Source: Anaerolineaceae bacterium (GTDB taxonomy: Bacteria; Chloroflexota; Anaerolineae; Anaerolineales; Anaerolineaceae). From it: a stretch of DNA of 64,000 nucleotides. How positions within the stretch are numbered: the stretch's first letter is position 1; every line of letters begins with the position of its first letter. Below the pieces are notes generated by a model, which worked only from the letters and a program-made list of their open reading frames with translations, made no database searches and was not told the origin of the DNA. This document shows positions 1 to 8,248 of this stretch, piece by piece. The position numbers and the translations under genes are program-made. The stretch spans positions 248,001-312,000 of the forward strand of contig JAENZD010000002.1 of the NCBI GenBank assembly GCA_016841445.1, given 5' to 3'.

Positions 1-123
1 GCGATATGCCTGAACAGGCCATGGGGTCGGGAAAGATGCTTTTTCAATCGCCATAACCTGGCCAAGATCCATCAGTGTCATCGGGCGGTGACTGACCTGC
101 GCTTTCCCCTTATTGGGTTTCAT
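1..123 (-). CDS. rimI: Ribosomal protein alanine N-acetyltransferase RimI (N-terminal part, truncated by window edge)
   Basis: Only the first 41 codons are in the window. Reading the minus strand from the ATG at 123, the translation contains MDLGQVMAIEKASFPTPWP, matching the start of RimI-type GNAT domains (DL..V..IE..SFP.PW). RimI acetylates the N-terminal alanine of ribosomal protein S18 and in many bacteria sits beside tsaB. The start codon follows the tsaB stop by two bases, so the two are probably translated together. The acetyl-CoA-binding part lies outside the window, so the assignment rests on the N-terminus and context. Confidence 0.75.
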   Translation of the reverse strand, partial: MKPNKGKAQVSHRPMTLMDLGQVMAIEKASFPTPWPVQAYR

Positions 124-125
124 GA

Positions 126-794
126 TCAAGCCGGCAGAGGGTTGGTTGTGCTCAAATAAATGGGTGCCAGGTTGAGGGCATCCCCAGCGTGACCTTCCGC
201 CAGTTTCTCCCATGCCATTTCAGCCAGGAAACCAGCACGCCGCAAGCTGTGCGCCGGCGAGGCTAGCCGTGCGTTTTTCCAACGGCGCCCGATGATGGAT
301 CGGGCATCTTCTGAAAGTTCACCGCAAATCAGGGTGGGTTCGGTGATGGTCTTGACCAGCTCTTTAGGGTCGATGATGGCAGGTTCACCCTGGGCAGTCC
401 AGGCACCATCCTCAGCGGCATAATGGGCATACGCAAGCCGGGTACGCCCGGCATGCAGCACGGCAATCATCGGCAGGTCCTCGACCGGCTGCGCTTTCGC
501 AATCACGTCCAGTGATGGCACGCCAACCACCGGGAGTTTCAAAGCCAACGCCAGTCCTTTAATGAAGGCAGCGCCGATTCTCAAGCTGGTGAAAGAGCCA
601 GGCCCTGTGGCAACTGCCAGGCCGGTCAGCATTTTGCTGCTCGTCCCGGTTTGCTCAAAGAGCTGTTGGACGGCCGGTGCTAATTCAACCGTATGATGAT
701 GCTGGCTTTCCCAGGTGGTTTCATATCGGATCAGGCTGCCATCATATAAAGCGAGGCTGATCCAGGATGTGGAGGTATCAATCGCTAACAGCAT
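126..794 (-). CDS. tsaB: tRNA threonylcarbamoyladenosine biosynthesis protein TsaB
   Basis: A 222-residue protein of the ASKHA fold. The N-terminus LLAIDTSTSWISLALYDG is the typical phosphate-1 strand-loop-strand, and GPGSFTSLRIG (residues 64-74) is the TsaB signature. TsaB is the non-catalytic partner that binds TsaD and TsaE to make the t6A modification at position 37 of ANN-decoding tRNAs. The start codon overlaps the stop of the upstream tsaE by one base (TGATG), and rimI follows two bases after its stop, giving a compact tsaE-tsaB-rimI operon. Length is normal for the family; tsaD is not in the window. Confidence 0.93.
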   Translation of the reverse strand: MLLAIDTSTSWISLALYDGSLIRYETTWESQHHHTVELAPAVQQLFEQTGTSSKMLTGLAVATGPGSFTSLRIGAAFIKGLALALKLPVVGVPSLDVIAKAQPVEDLPMIAVLHAGRTRLAYAHYAAEDGAWTAQGEPAIIDPKELVKTITEPTLICGELSEDARSIIGRRWKNARLASPAHSLRRAGFLAEMAWEKLAEGHAGDALNLAPIYLSTTNPLPA

Positions 795-1291
795 CAGTAA
801 TCTCCATATAATTTTCTGCGTAATTTCTCAACCATTTTAATGTACTGCTTTCCCATGGGTTTGAACATCATCGCCCGATGCTCCACCCCGGAATATTTCA
901 GGTTGATCCAGAGATGGTTTTCAGGGATCGCGTTTTCAATCCGCTCCGGCCATTCAATCACCAGCGGGCCTTTTTCCAGCATCCGGTCGATATCCAAAAA
1001 GTCAACTTCTAGCGAATTTTGCAGGCGGTAAGCATCCAGGTGAACCATGCGTTCTTCATCTGCACGGCGGTATTCATTCACGATAATATAGGTTGGGCTC
1101 GATACCGGGTCGAGCGCACCCCAGCCCTGTGCGATCCCCTGGACGAGCGTGGTTTTGCCGGATCCCAAATTTCCTTCAAGGCAGATCACATCCCCGGTGT
1201 GGAGATGACTGCCGAGGTGAATACCCAGCCTGCGGGTCTGGTCAGGGCTGTGGCTGAAAAACTCGAAGTGACGGTCGTCTAAAATTGGCAT
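794..1291 (-). CDS. tsaE: tRNA threonylcarbamoyladenosine biosynthesis ATPase TsaE
   Basis: A 165-residue P-loop ATPase. The Walker A sequence GNLGSGKTT lies at residues 40-48, followed by the family motif SSPTYIIVNEY and HLDAYRL. TsaE hydrolyses ATP to reset the TsaB-TsaD complex during t6A synthesis. It is the first gene of the operon visible here and overlaps tsaB by one base. The C-terminal tail (about the last 25 residues, rich in Lys and Arg) is somewhat longer than in minimal TsaE proteins but does not change the call. Upstream is a repeat-filled gap, so the promoter lies near 1300. Confidence 0.93.
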   Translation of the reverse strand: MPILDDRHFEFFSHSPDQTRRLGIHLGSHLHTGDVICLEGNLGSGKTTLVQGIAQGWGALDPVSSPTYIIVNEYRRADEERMVHLDAYRLQNSLEVDFLDIDRMLEKGPLVIEWPERIENAIPENHLWINLKYSGVEHRAMMFKPMGKQYIKMVEKLRRKLYGDY

Positions 1292-1695
1292 AGTTGATTA
1301 TTATTATGATATCAGATTTTTGTCTATATAGGGTGGTGTGCCTTCCTGTCCTGAAGCGTAGCGGAACCCCCCTTCAGGGGGCAGAAGCGAAGCGGAATGG
1401 GTTCATCCCACCGTTAAGAATCCCTCTCCCTCGAGCTGAGTGGAACCAATCCACATCAGCGAAGTGTTAGGGCTCACGGGAGCCTTACCAGGGAGAGGCT
1501 AGGTGAGGGTTCCCATCAGAATATCGTTTCTATAAAACGGATTCCCTCATCCGTCACCCCTCAGGCGTGCCACCTTTCCCCAGGGGAAGGCTCTTGAGCC
1601 ATGTAGGTCAGGTTTCCAACGTGACGAAAAAAAATATTGTCACGTAGGTTGCTTGCGCAACCATACGTGACCTACATCGATTCTCCTACTTCGCG
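1292..1695. other. Gene-free interval made of degraded interspersed repeats
   Basis: No credible coding frame. The interval holds three repeat-like blocks: a GAAGCG(T/A)AGCGGAA-type stretch around 1352-1400, a stretch around 1414-1510 resembling the end-of-gene repeat CCCTCTCCC...GGGAGAGG, and CCCTCATCCGTCACCCCTCAGGCGTGCC around 1543-1570. The last resembles, in opposite orientation, the GGCACGCCGTTAGGCGTGAC segment near 62840. It ends with the CACGTAGG palindromic element listed separately. These look like non-autonomous repeats or their remains. Confidence 0.6.
1603..1677. repeat. CACGTAGG palindromic element, copy 1
   Basis: The arms GTCACGTAGGTTGC (1639-1652) and GCAACCATACGTGAC (1657-1671) form a hairpin with a 4-base loop and one bulge. 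Just outside is CAACGTGACGAAAA. The same arrangement (outer CAACGTGACGAAAA, spacer, GTCACGTAGGTTGC hairpin) occurs in the opposite orientation at 60493-60560, and the core arms recur in a longer hairpin at 27775-27834. This marks a dispersed family in this genome, MITE- or REP-like, with no protein coding capacity. Confidence 0.75.
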
Positions 1696-1908
1696 CTAGT
1701 CCGGGCTGCTATCCTCTGCGCTGCCTTTGCTGATGACTTTCTTCAGCCTGTTCTTTAATGCCCGCCGCTCCAGCAAGATGCGGTGCCCGCATCCCAGGCA
1801 TTCCAGGCCGATATCAGCGCCCAAACGAGTGACCCGCCATTCAGTGCTTCCGCAAGGGTGCGGCTTTCTCATTTGAATAATATCGTCTAATTCCAAATCC
1901 TGAAGCAT
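1696..1908 (-). CDS. DUF951 family small protein
   Basis: A 70-residue protein matching the DUF951 pattern: an N-terminal DDIIQMRKPHPCGSTEW, then GADIGLECLGCGHRILLERRALKNRLKKVI. The conserved Cys of HPCG and the CLGCG pair suggest metal or nucleic-acid binding, but the function is unknown. Family members are 60-75 residues, so this one is complete; the acidic tail EDSSPD is extra. Elsewhere such genes often lie near chromosome-partition or translation genes. Here it stands alone between a repeat region and a pseudogene. Confidence 0.85.
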   Translation of the reverse strand: MLQDLELDDIIQMRKPHPCGSTEWRVTRLGADIGLECLGCGHRILLERRALKNRLKKVISKGSAEDSSPD

Positions 1909-1983
1909 GTTTCGATTATACCTCGATGCGCTCTTCTAGCTGAAAGCTCAAAGGTGAAAGCTTAAAGCAAGTAGCAGGTAGCA

Positions 1984-2222
1984 GAGCCGCGCCCTGCTTG
2001 CCTTCTAAAAGGCCTTCCGATTCCCGGCTACGGGTTCTCTCAGGTGCAATGCCAACAAAAAACCCCATGGCGCAAATAATCCAGGGCTTCTCGCAAGGCG
2101 CTGAAATTCGCGGCATCGCGATCCATCCAGACCATGGTGCCAAACTTTCCGAGGATCCATTTAAAGAAGGGTTTCTCCTGAACCTTTTTCGCTACGATGG
2201 CAACCTGTTTGCAGCGGGACAT
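1984..2222 (-). pseudogene. Broken partial copy of the plsC-like acyltransferase gene at 27845-28516
   Basis: Reading the minus strand, one frame gives VAIVAKKVQEKPFFKWILG and WMDRDAANFSALREALDYL, nearly identical to the middle of the intact acyltransferase at 28 kb. A frame change near 2065 then leads to GIAPERTRSRESEGLLEGK in a second frame. The intact gene has GIAPEGTRSREAEGLLEGK, so the glycine of the catalytic EGTR motif is also lost (ERTR). The N-terminal HX4D region and the C-terminus are missing. The aligned nucleotide stretch runs from about 1984 to 2205. It is a dead partial duplicate. Confidence 0.88.
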
Positions 2223-2296
2223 TGATGCGGTGATGACTGCTGGCGTCCATTCAAAATCGTTAACCTTAAAATTTCCCAGATTTCATGAAACTGATT

Positions 2297-2315
2297 TATA
2301 ATAGTGCACACGTGT
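2297..2315 (+). promoter_or_regulatory. Promoter -10 and overlapping operator of the LacI-family gene
   Basis: TATAAT at 2297-2302 is followed at once by TGCACACGTGT (2305-2315). The exact reverse complement of these 11 bases, ACACGTGTGCA, overlaps the promoter of the aldehyde dehydrogenase gene at 3428-3438. The core ACACGTGT is palindromic with a central CG, as in LacI-family operators. The expected transcription start lies inside it, so binding would block initiation: autorepression is inferred. No clear -35 box is seen, and the leader before the ATG at 2319 would be only about ten bases. Confidence 0.65.
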
Positions 2316-2318
2316 AAA

Positions 2319-3350
2319 ATGAATAAGAAAAATGTGACGATCAAGGACATCGCAAGAGCTGCCGGGGTAACTCATCCGACTGTTTCGCGCGCCTTGAACA
2401 ATCATCCGGCAATTTCTGAAACCACGCGAAAACAAATTGTTGCATTAGCCCATGACATGGGGTACGTACCGAATGCCACTGCGCGCGGGTTGAAGACGAA
2501 CCGAACACGCGCTTTGGGTGCGATCCTCCAACGGATTGATGATCCTTTCTGGAGTGAGGTTCTGGATGGTGTGGAGAGCGTTTTGCATTCTGAGGGTTAC
2601 AGCCTGATCATCGCCTCTACACACAGTGAAAAGAAGCGCGAAAAAGAACTTTTACCGGCAATGGTTGAGCGTGGGGTGGATGGGGTTCTATTGATGTCAC
2701 CACGCTTCAGAGAGGAACAATGCCGTTTTCTTGATTCCTATAACCTTCCCATGGTGATGGTCAACAATGAAGGTGTCGGTGAGAGCCGATTTGTTATTTT
2801 AACCGATGATGAGTATGGCATCACGCTGCTTACCAGACATTTAATTGATATGGGTCACACTCGGATTGCTTACCTGGGCAAGCGTAACAGCGCATCCAGC
2901 CGAAACCGTTTGGCAGGATTTCGTGCAGAAATGCAAAGCGCCAGGCTGCCGGTTGATAAAAAATATTTCTATCACGCTTCAGCCGGGAATCCCATTGGGG
3001 GCAGGGAAGGGGCTGAATACCTGTTTTCATTAGATAAGCCCCCCACCGCGATTGTGTGTTACAACGATTTTATGGCGGTGGGTGTTTATAATTTTTTGCA
3101 GGAGAATGGGTTGCGTATCCCCGAGGATGTTTCTGTTACCGGTTTTGACAATATCCTCATTTCGTCATACCTCTACCCGCCCTTGACCACCTTCCATCAG
3201 TATAAGTTCGAGTTGGGAGAAGGAGCGGGGCGGATGATGATGGAAGTCCTTTCAGACCAGCAGAAAAACCTGGAAAGCCCGCCTGCAAAGAAGGTCATCC
3301 TTAAAGGCATTTTGAAGATTCGGTCTTCCACCACTTCACCCGGATCGTGA
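2319..3350 (+). CDS. LacI/GalR-family transcriptional repressor of the catabolic island
   Basis: A 343-residue regulator. The N-terminal helix-turn-helix is VTIKDIARAAGVTHPTVSRA (about residues 5-24), followed by the hinge helix and a periplasmic-binding-protein-like effector domain (GAILQRIDDPFWSEVLDG onward). A GTG start 15 bases upstream is possible, but the ATG at 2319 places MNKKNVTIKD correctly and the upstream bases are the operator. No Shine-Dalgarno sequence is seen, so the message may be nearly leaderless. It reads toward the catabolic genes. The effector is inferred to be an inositol or a breakdown product. Confidence 0.9.
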   Translation: MNKKNVTIKDIARAAGVTHPTVSRALNNHPAISETTRKQIVALAHDMGYVPNATARGLKTNRTRALGAILQRIDDPFWSEVLDGVESVLHSEGYSLIIASTHSEKKREKELLPAMVERGVDGVLLMSPRFREEQCRFLDSYNLPMVMVNNEGVGESRFVILTDDEYGITLLTRHLIDMGHTRIAYLGKRNSASSRNRLAGFRAEMQSARLPVDKKYFYHASAGNPIGGREGAEYLFSLDKPPTAIVCYNDFMAVGVYNFLQENGLRIPEDVSVTGFDNILISSYLYPPLTTFHQYKFELGEGAGRMMMEVLSDQQKNLESPPAKKVILKGILKIRSSTTSPGS

Positions 3351-3397
3351 ATGTCTTCTCAAAAGTAAGTACTGAGTAAAAATTTAGTTTATCTGGC

Positions 3398-3438
3398 TTG
3401 ACACCACAGGAAATTCATGTATACTGGACACGTGTGCA
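3398..3438 (+). promoter_or_regulatory. Sigma-70-type promoter with LacI-type operator, upstream of the aldehyde dehydrogenase operon
   Basis: TTGACA at 3398-3403, a 16-base spacer and TATACT at 3420-3425 form a strong promoter. ACACGTGTGCA at 3428-3438 covers the expected transcription start and is the exact reverse complement of the sequence in the regulator's own promoter (2305-2315). The sharing of this site between the two promoters is direct sequence evidence; repression by the adjacent LacI protein is inferred. The site lies about 90 bases before the start codon at 3530. Confidence 0.8.
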
Positions 3439-3529
3439 TAAAATAATAAGCAGAAGCAGTTGTGTTTTATCTGACCCAGCCCATACGCTTCTTGAAATCC
3501 AATTCACCTCAAAGATTTGGGAGTAATAA

Positions 3530-4942
3530 ATGTCTCATCAAGAACTGTCAGTCAAAGAATATATTACAGGATTAATGGCACGCGCGAGAAAAGCACAGAA
3601 ATTAGCGGAGCAATTAACCCAACAGGATGTGGATGAACTGGCAGCTGCGATCGCATGGGAGTTTGTTAGTAATGAAGCGCTCGTAGAAGAACTGGCAGAA
3701 TTTTCTTTTAAAGAGTGCGGCATGGGGGATGTGCCGTCAAAAATACTTAAGACCGTCAGCAAATGCCGCGGAATTTATTACGATGTCAAGCATGAGAAAA
3801 CGGTGGGCATTGTTGAAGAGATTCCTGAAAAGGGTCTCGTCCGGATTGCCAAGCCAGCTGGCGTGATCGGGTCGCTTGTCCCGGGCACACAGGGTGAAAT
3901 GCACCCGATTGTGCAGGCGATCAACGTTGTTAAAGCGCGCGATGCAATCATATTCTCTCCCCACCCAAGAGCAAAAAAGACGACGGCTAAAGTCGTTGGC
4001 ATATTACACGAGATCATGAAACGATATGATGTGCCAGAAGACATATTTCTGTGCATTGAAGAACCAAGCATTGCGAAGACAGAAGAACTGATGCGGCAGT
4101 GTGATCTTGTCATGGCCACAGGCGGCCATGGGATGGTTGTGGCTGCGTACAGTTCTGGTACGCCGGCGTATGGTGTGGGCGCAGGCAACGCGATTATTGT
4201 GATTGATAAGACTGCAGACCTTGCAGATGCAGCAGAAAAAATAAAACTGAGTAAAACCTTCGATTTAGCAGCAGGCTGCTCGTGTGATAACAGCCTGGTC
4301 ATCGATGAATCAGTTTATGATGAGATGCTCGCAGAACTGAAAAAAGTAGGCGCTTATTTGGCGACACCTGAAGAGAAAACAAGGCTCAGAAAGGCGATTT
4401 GGCCCAACTGGCCAGATAACCTGGCTTTGAACCGCGATATTGTCGCTTCACCTGTTGAGAATATCGCAAAGATCGCCGGAATCAAGATTCCGAGTGGAAC
4501 CAAGATGATCCTGGTGGAAGAAGACCAGACCGGTGCAGAGACGCCATGGGCAGGCGAAAAACTTTCTCTTGTCACAGCCGTTTATCGAAGCACAGATCTT
4601 GATGATGCCATTCGGATTGTAAACGAGAACCAGGCGTATTCAGGCGCCGGTCATTCGTGCGGTGTATTCACAAAAGACGATGCTGTGGTTGATGAAGTGT
4701 CACTTCGGACATACACCACACGGGTTGTCGTCAATCAACCTCAATCTTACACAAATACAGGCAATTGGATCAGCGGTATGCCGTTCACCAGCTCTCTTGG
4801 CTGCGGGACATGGGGCGGGAACATTGCTTCTGAGAATATCACATTGAAGCATTATCTGAACAACACCTGGGTGATTCGCGAGATTCCCAATAGAAACCCC
4901 ACGGATGAAGAACTTTTTGCGGGCTTCACGCCTAAAAAATAG
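3530..4942 (+). CDS. CoA-acylating aldehyde dehydrogenase, paralog 1
   Basis: A 470-residue NAD(P)-linked aldehyde dehydrogenase of the EutE/AdhE/sulfoacetaldehyde dehydrogenase (SauS) branch, which forms acyl-CoA from aldehyde, CoA and NAD(P)+. Visible motifs: GVIGSLVPGT near 111-120, ATGGHGMV (196-203), PAYGVGAGNA (212-221), catalytic Cys250 in FDLAAGCSCDNS, and the tail GCGTWGGN. The segment after GSLVPGT (QGEMHP) differs from the usual TNP/TNCEAT seen in the paralog at 22226, so the substrate probably differs. GGGAG lies before the ATG. It is first in an operon with CoA-transferase, lyase and transketolase genes. The proposed substrate, a hydroxy-semialdehyde from a transketolase step, is inference. 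Confidence 0.85.
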   Translation: MSHQELSVKEYITGLMARARKAQKLAEQLTQQDVDELAAAIAWEFVSNEALVEELAEFSFKECGMGDVPSKILKTVSKCRGIYYDVKHEKTVGIVEEIPEKGLVRIAKPAGVIGSLVPGTQGEMHPIVQAINVVKARDAIIFSPHPRAKKTTAKVVGILHEIMKRYDVPEDIFLCIEEPSIAKTEELMRQCDLVMATGGHGMVVAAYSSGTPAYGVGAGNAIIVIDKTADLADAAEKIKLSKTFDLAAGCSCDNSLVIDESVYDEMLAELKKVGAYLATPEEKTRLRKAIWPNWPDNLALNRDIVASPVENIAKIAGIKIPSGTKMILVEEDQTGAETPWAGEKLSLVTAVYRSTDLDDAIRIVNENQAYSGAGHSCGVFTKDDAVVDEVSLRTYTTRVVVNQPQSYTNTGNWISGMPFTSSLGCGTWGGNIASENITLKHYLNNTWVIREIPNRNPTDEELFAGFTPKK

Positions 4943-4970
4943 GCACTCTTGAGGAAAAGTTTAACCCAAT

Positions 4971-6452
4971 ATGATAGATAGGATTTGCGCACCCCTTAAA
5001 AACAAGGTTACTACAGCAGCAAAGGCTTCTGAATTAATCATGGATGGCATGACAATTGCGATGAGCGGTTATGCCATGGCGGGGTATCCGAAAGCGATTC
5101 CTGAAGAACTGGTGAGACGTAAGGCTGAGGGGCAGCCATTAAAAATCAATCTGATTACCGGTGCGAATGTTCCATGGCTTGACGATTTGTTGGGATCCTC
5201 GGAAATCATTGCAAGCAGGGTACCCATGTGTGCCAGCAAGGTGCTCTCTTCCCAGGTGAATTCAGGCACAGTTCGCTATGTTGAACAACAGATGTGTAAA
5301 ATGCCACGCCTGCTGCGCAGTCAGAGTTTTGGCAAAATTGATGTTCTGGTTGTGGAGGCGCTTGCTGTTACCGAAGAGGGACTTATTCCAACAACATCTG
5401 TGGGTTTTACGAATTATCTGATGGACGCAGCGAGCGAGATCATTGTTGAAATAAACAGGGCACAGCCTGAAATTCTATTTGGTATGCATGACATCTATAT
5501 TCCACAGCCGCCGCCTGATGCTGAGCCAATACCGCTGAAAAACTGCACAGATCGGATCGGCTCATTGGCCCTACCTGTTGACCTTTCGAAAATAAAATAT
5601 ATTGTCGAAACGGATGAGCCTGAGAATATTGTCGAGCAAACCACCACAACTGATGAATCCAGAAAAATTGCGGAATATTTGTTCAGGTGTTTAAAATTAG
5701 AATATGGTTCGAGAAGCGGCGGCAGCATTCCGCCCATTCAGTTAGGATTTGGCAATATTGCCAATGCCATTGCTGATTTGTTCCAAACATCTGAATTCAA
5801 GGATCTTCAATTTTTTTGTGGGGGCGTGTCGGAGAATGTTTTGAGGTTGCTGCAAAGTGGTAAAGCGTCTGCGATTTCGACCGGTGCGATTTCGATGAAC
5901 GAAAATGCCGCCAGGATACTTGACCAGATTCCTGAAGTGCATAAAAAAATCATCCTCAGAAATGGCGAGTTGATGAACAATGCAGAGATTGTTGGCAGGC
6001 TGGGTGTGGTGGCGTTAAATACGGGCATTGAGATTGATATTTACGGCAATGTCAATTCAAGTCACATCGCAGGGAATCGTGTTGTGTATGGTATTGGCGG
6101 CGGTGCTAATTTCGCCCAGAATGCGGGCTTATCAGTGCTGCTTATTCCATCCATGAGCAAAGGCGGTGCTATTTCAAACATCGTGCCGATGGTTTCACAT
6201 CAGGACATTTGTGAACATGATATCGATATTGTCATCACTGAAAACGGTGCTGCAGATTTACGGGGTTTAGACGATCTTCAGCGAGCGGAGGCGATTATTG
6301 AAAACTGTGCCGCAGAAGAATATCAACAGCAGTTATTTGCTTACTTCGCCGCAGCGAAAGAACTGGGTGGGCATCATCCTCAAAATCCGCAAATGGCATT
6401 TGCGTGGTATTCCAGATTGAAAGAAACAGGGACGATGCATGACGAACAATAA
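4971..6452 (+). CDS. Class I CoA-transferase (acetyl-CoA hydrolase/transferase family)
   Basis: A 493-residue protein resembling succinyl- or propionyl-CoA transferases such as YgfH, Cat1 and AarC. N-terminal domain: GMTIAMSGYAMAGYPKAIP and the LITGANV stretch. C-terminal domain: LGFGNIANA, then CGGVSENVLRLL containing the likely catalytic Glu (SE), DIYGNVNSSHIAG, GIGGGANFAQNA and ITENGAADLRGL. It moves CoA between carboxylates, conserving the thioester formed by the upstream acylating dehydrogenase. The 3' end overlaps the lyase gene by 14 bases, indicating translational coupling. GAGGAAAAG precedes the start. The actual acyl donor and acceptor cannot be read from sequence. Confidence 0.88.
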   Translation: MIDRICAPLKNKVTTAAKASELIMDGMTIAMSGYAMAGYPKAIPEELVRRKAEGQPLKINLITGANVPWLDDLLGSSEIIASRVPMCASKVLSSQVNSGTVRYVEQQMCKMPRLLRSQSFGKIDVLVVEALAVTEEGLIPTTSVGFTNYLMDAASEIIVEINRAQPEILFGMHDIYIPQPPPDAEPIPLKNCTDRIGSLALPVDLSKIKYIVETDEPENIVEQTTTTDESRKIAEYLFRCLKLEYGSRSGGSIPPIQLGFGNIANAIADLFQTSEFKDLQFFCGGVSENVLRLLQSGKASAISTGAISMNENAARILDQIPEVHKKIILRNGELMNNAEIVGRLGVVALNTGIEIDIYGNVNSSHIAGNRVVYGIGGGANFAQNAGLSVLLIPSMSKGGAISNIVPMVSHQDICEHDIDIVITENGAADLRGLDDLQRAEAIIENCAAEEYQQQLFAYFAAAKELGGHHPQNPQMAFAWYSRLKETGTMHDEQ

Positions 6453-7353
6453 GACGATTGAAGTATACGAAATAGGGCCGCGCGATGGTTTTCAAAGCGT
6501 TCGCGACTATATTCCCCTGCAAACAAAATTGTCCATCATTGAGAAAATTGTTGAAGCAGGCTTAAAGAAAATCCAAATCACGTCGTTCGTCAGCCCAAAA
6601 GCGATCCCGCAAATGAAAGACGCCCAGGAATTAACAGTCTACTGCCTGGAGCATTATCCCGGGGTTGAACTTTCTGCGCTTGTACCCAACTTGTTCGGTG
6701 CGAAAAAAGCTGCAGAAACGGGATTGAAAAATATATCTTATGTTGTGTCTTTGAGCGAAAGCCATAATCGTGCCAATACCAGAAGATCGCATGAGGAATC
6801 CTTTGAGGAATTGAGAAAGATATTGGATGAACTTTCGGAGATGGAAGTTTGTTTAGATCTGGCCACAGCTTTCGGATGTCCTTTCGAGGGTAAAAAGATG
6901 CCTGAAGAGGGCGCTGCTTTTTTACGGCCTTATGTTGAGTTAGGCATAAAAACCGTCAACTTGTGTGACACGATTGGCGTCGCTAATCCCGCCCAGGTCC
7001 GTGAAACCATTGCGGTGATCAATAAAAAATATCCTGACCTCACACTGGAAATCCATATTCACGATACACGAAATATGGGCATGGTGAATACGCTTGCAGC
7101 AATCGAGTGCGGCATTAAGACAGTACAATCCACATTGGGTGGTTTGGGGGGGTGTCCGTTTGCGCCTGGCGCATCGGGCAATCTTGCAACAGAAGACTTG
7201 GTCCATATGCTGTGTGAGATGGGCTACAAATTGGGCATCGATGAACAAAAACTTATCGAAGCAGCAAGGTATGAGAGTCATCTAATTGATGGTATCTATA
7301 GCGGCCATATTTATAAAATTGACGACCCAAGTGTAAAGCAAATAAAAGATTAG
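6439..7353 (+). CDS. HMG-CoA lyase-like DRE-TIM enzyme
   Basis: 304 residues. The motifs of hydroxymethylglutaryl-CoA lyase are present: EIGPRDGFQ (residues 11-19), SFVSPKAIPQMKDA, VSLSESHNRANTRRS, LCDTIGVANP, HIHDTRNMG, and the cysteine loop GGLGGCPFAPGASGNLATED. The known reaction is retro-Claisen cleavage of a 3-hydroxyacyl-CoA to acetyl-CoA plus an oxoacid. No leucine-degradation genes are nearby; the partners are a CoA-transferase, an acylating aldehyde dehydrogenase and a transketolase. A malyl-CoA-like or other short 3-hydroxyacyl-CoA substrate is therefore a reasonable alternative to HMG-CoA. It overlaps the preceding gene by 14 bases. Confidence 0.85.
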   Translation: MTNNKTIEVYEIGPRDGFQSVRDYIPLQTKLSIIEKIVEAGLKKIQITSFVSPKAIPQMKDAQELTVYCLEHYPGVELSALVPNLFGAKKAAETGLKNISYVVSLSESHNRANTRRSHEESFEELRKILDELSEMEVCLDLATAFGCPFEGKKMPEEGAAFLRPYVELGIKTVNLCDTIGVANPAQVRETIAVINKKYPDLTLEIHIHDTRNMGMVNTLAAIECGIKTVQSTLGGLGGCPFAPGASGNLATEDLVHMLCEMGYKLGIDEQKLIEAARYESHLIDGIYSGHIYKIDDPSVKQIKD

Positions 7354-7390
7354 AATTAGAAAGTAAGTTTTGGTAGACGACAGGTTAAAT

Positions 7391-8248
7391 ATGGAAAAGA
7401 ATTTACTGGTCGAAGAGATAAAAGATAAAACTGAGCGGATGCGACGTGATGCCATTGAAATGGGTTTTTCGGCAGGGAGCGAGGGGGCTCATTTTGGGCC
7501 TGCTTTGTCCTGTATGGATATGGTCGCAACATTGTTTTTTGGGGTGATGAATTATGACCCTGATAACCCTGAAATGCCCGAAAGAGACCGATTTGTTTTG
7601 AGCAAAGGGCATGCTTGCCTGGCGTATTATGCAGCACTGATAGAAGCTGGCTATATCCCAAGGGAAATGATTCCGCAGTTTAAAGGCAATAACAGTATTC
7701 TATGCGGACACCCGAGCAAGAATGTGCAATATGGTATTGAGGTTTCATCAGGTAGCCTTGGAAATGGATTTCCTGTAGCTTGTGGCATGGCTAAAGCAGC
7801 CAAGTTCAAGGGTGAAGCGCATCAGGTTTATTGCATCGTCGGTGATGGAGAATGTAATGAGGGCATTATCTGGGAAGCGGCATTAAATGCAGCCAAAAAT
7901 AAATTGGATAATCTTATTGTGCTTGTTGACATAAACAATTTTCAACTCTCAGGGACGACATCCGAAGTGATGCCAATCAACCTGGATGCATTATGGCGGG
8001 CTGCCGGATGGGAAGTCTTGCATATAGAAGATGGAAACAACGTGGAAGAAGTGCTGCAGATCCTTAATGAAGTGAAAGAGTCAGACATCGAAAAACCGCA
8101 TGTTATCCTGACAAAAACGGTTAAGGGAAAAGGCATTTCATATATGGAGAATAACCTTAAATTTCATGCAACATCCATAAATGAAGAACAATATCGGCAA
8201 GCTATTGCGGATTTGGACAAGGCTGAAGCGGAAAGAAAAGAACAATGA
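7391..8248 (+). CDS. Transketolase, N-terminal (TPP-binding) subunit
   Basis: 285 residues from the ATG at 7391; a TTG at 7370 would add seven residues. An AGG seven bases before the ATG favours the shorter form. It carries the thiamine-diphosphate half of transketolase: SKGHACLAYYAALIEAGY, GHPSKNVQYGIEVSSGSLGNGFPVACGMAKA, and the TPP motif GDGECNEGIIWEAALNAAKNKLDN. The pyrimidine-binding half is the next gene, so the enzyme is the split type. In sulfoglycolytic transketolase clusters a split transketolase likewise occurs with an acylating aldehyde dehydrogenase. C2 removal from an unphosphorylated ketose such as DKG is inferred. Confidence 0.9.
   Translation: MEKNLLVEEIKDKTERMRRDAIEMGFSAGSEGAHFGPALSCMDMVATLFFGVMNYDPDNPEMPERDRFVLSKGHACLAYYAALIEAGYIPREMIPQFKGNNSILCGHPSKNVQYGIEVSSGSLGNGFPVACGMAKAAKFKGEAHQVYCIVGDGECNEGIIWEAALNAAKNKLDNLIVLVDINNFQLSGTTSEVMPINLDALWRAAGWEVLHIEDGNNVEEVLQILNEVKESDIEKPHVILTKTVKGKGISYMENNLKFHATSINEEQYRQAIADLDKAEAERKEQ

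Noticed and set aside
840-1282. Plus-strand open frames opposite tsaE
   Set aside because: They are antisense shadows of a well-conserved gene and show no protein-family pattern.
3737-4302. Long minus-strand frames opposite the first aldehyde dehydrogenase gene
   Set aside because: The plus-strand frame has all catalytic motifs; the opposite frames are low-complexity Ser/Ala-rich shadows.
6439-7353. Leucine-degradation role for the HMG-CoA-lyase-like gene
   Set aside because: No isovaleryl-CoA dehydrogenase, methylcrotonyl-CoA carboxylase or methylglutaconyl-CoA hydratase genes are nearby.
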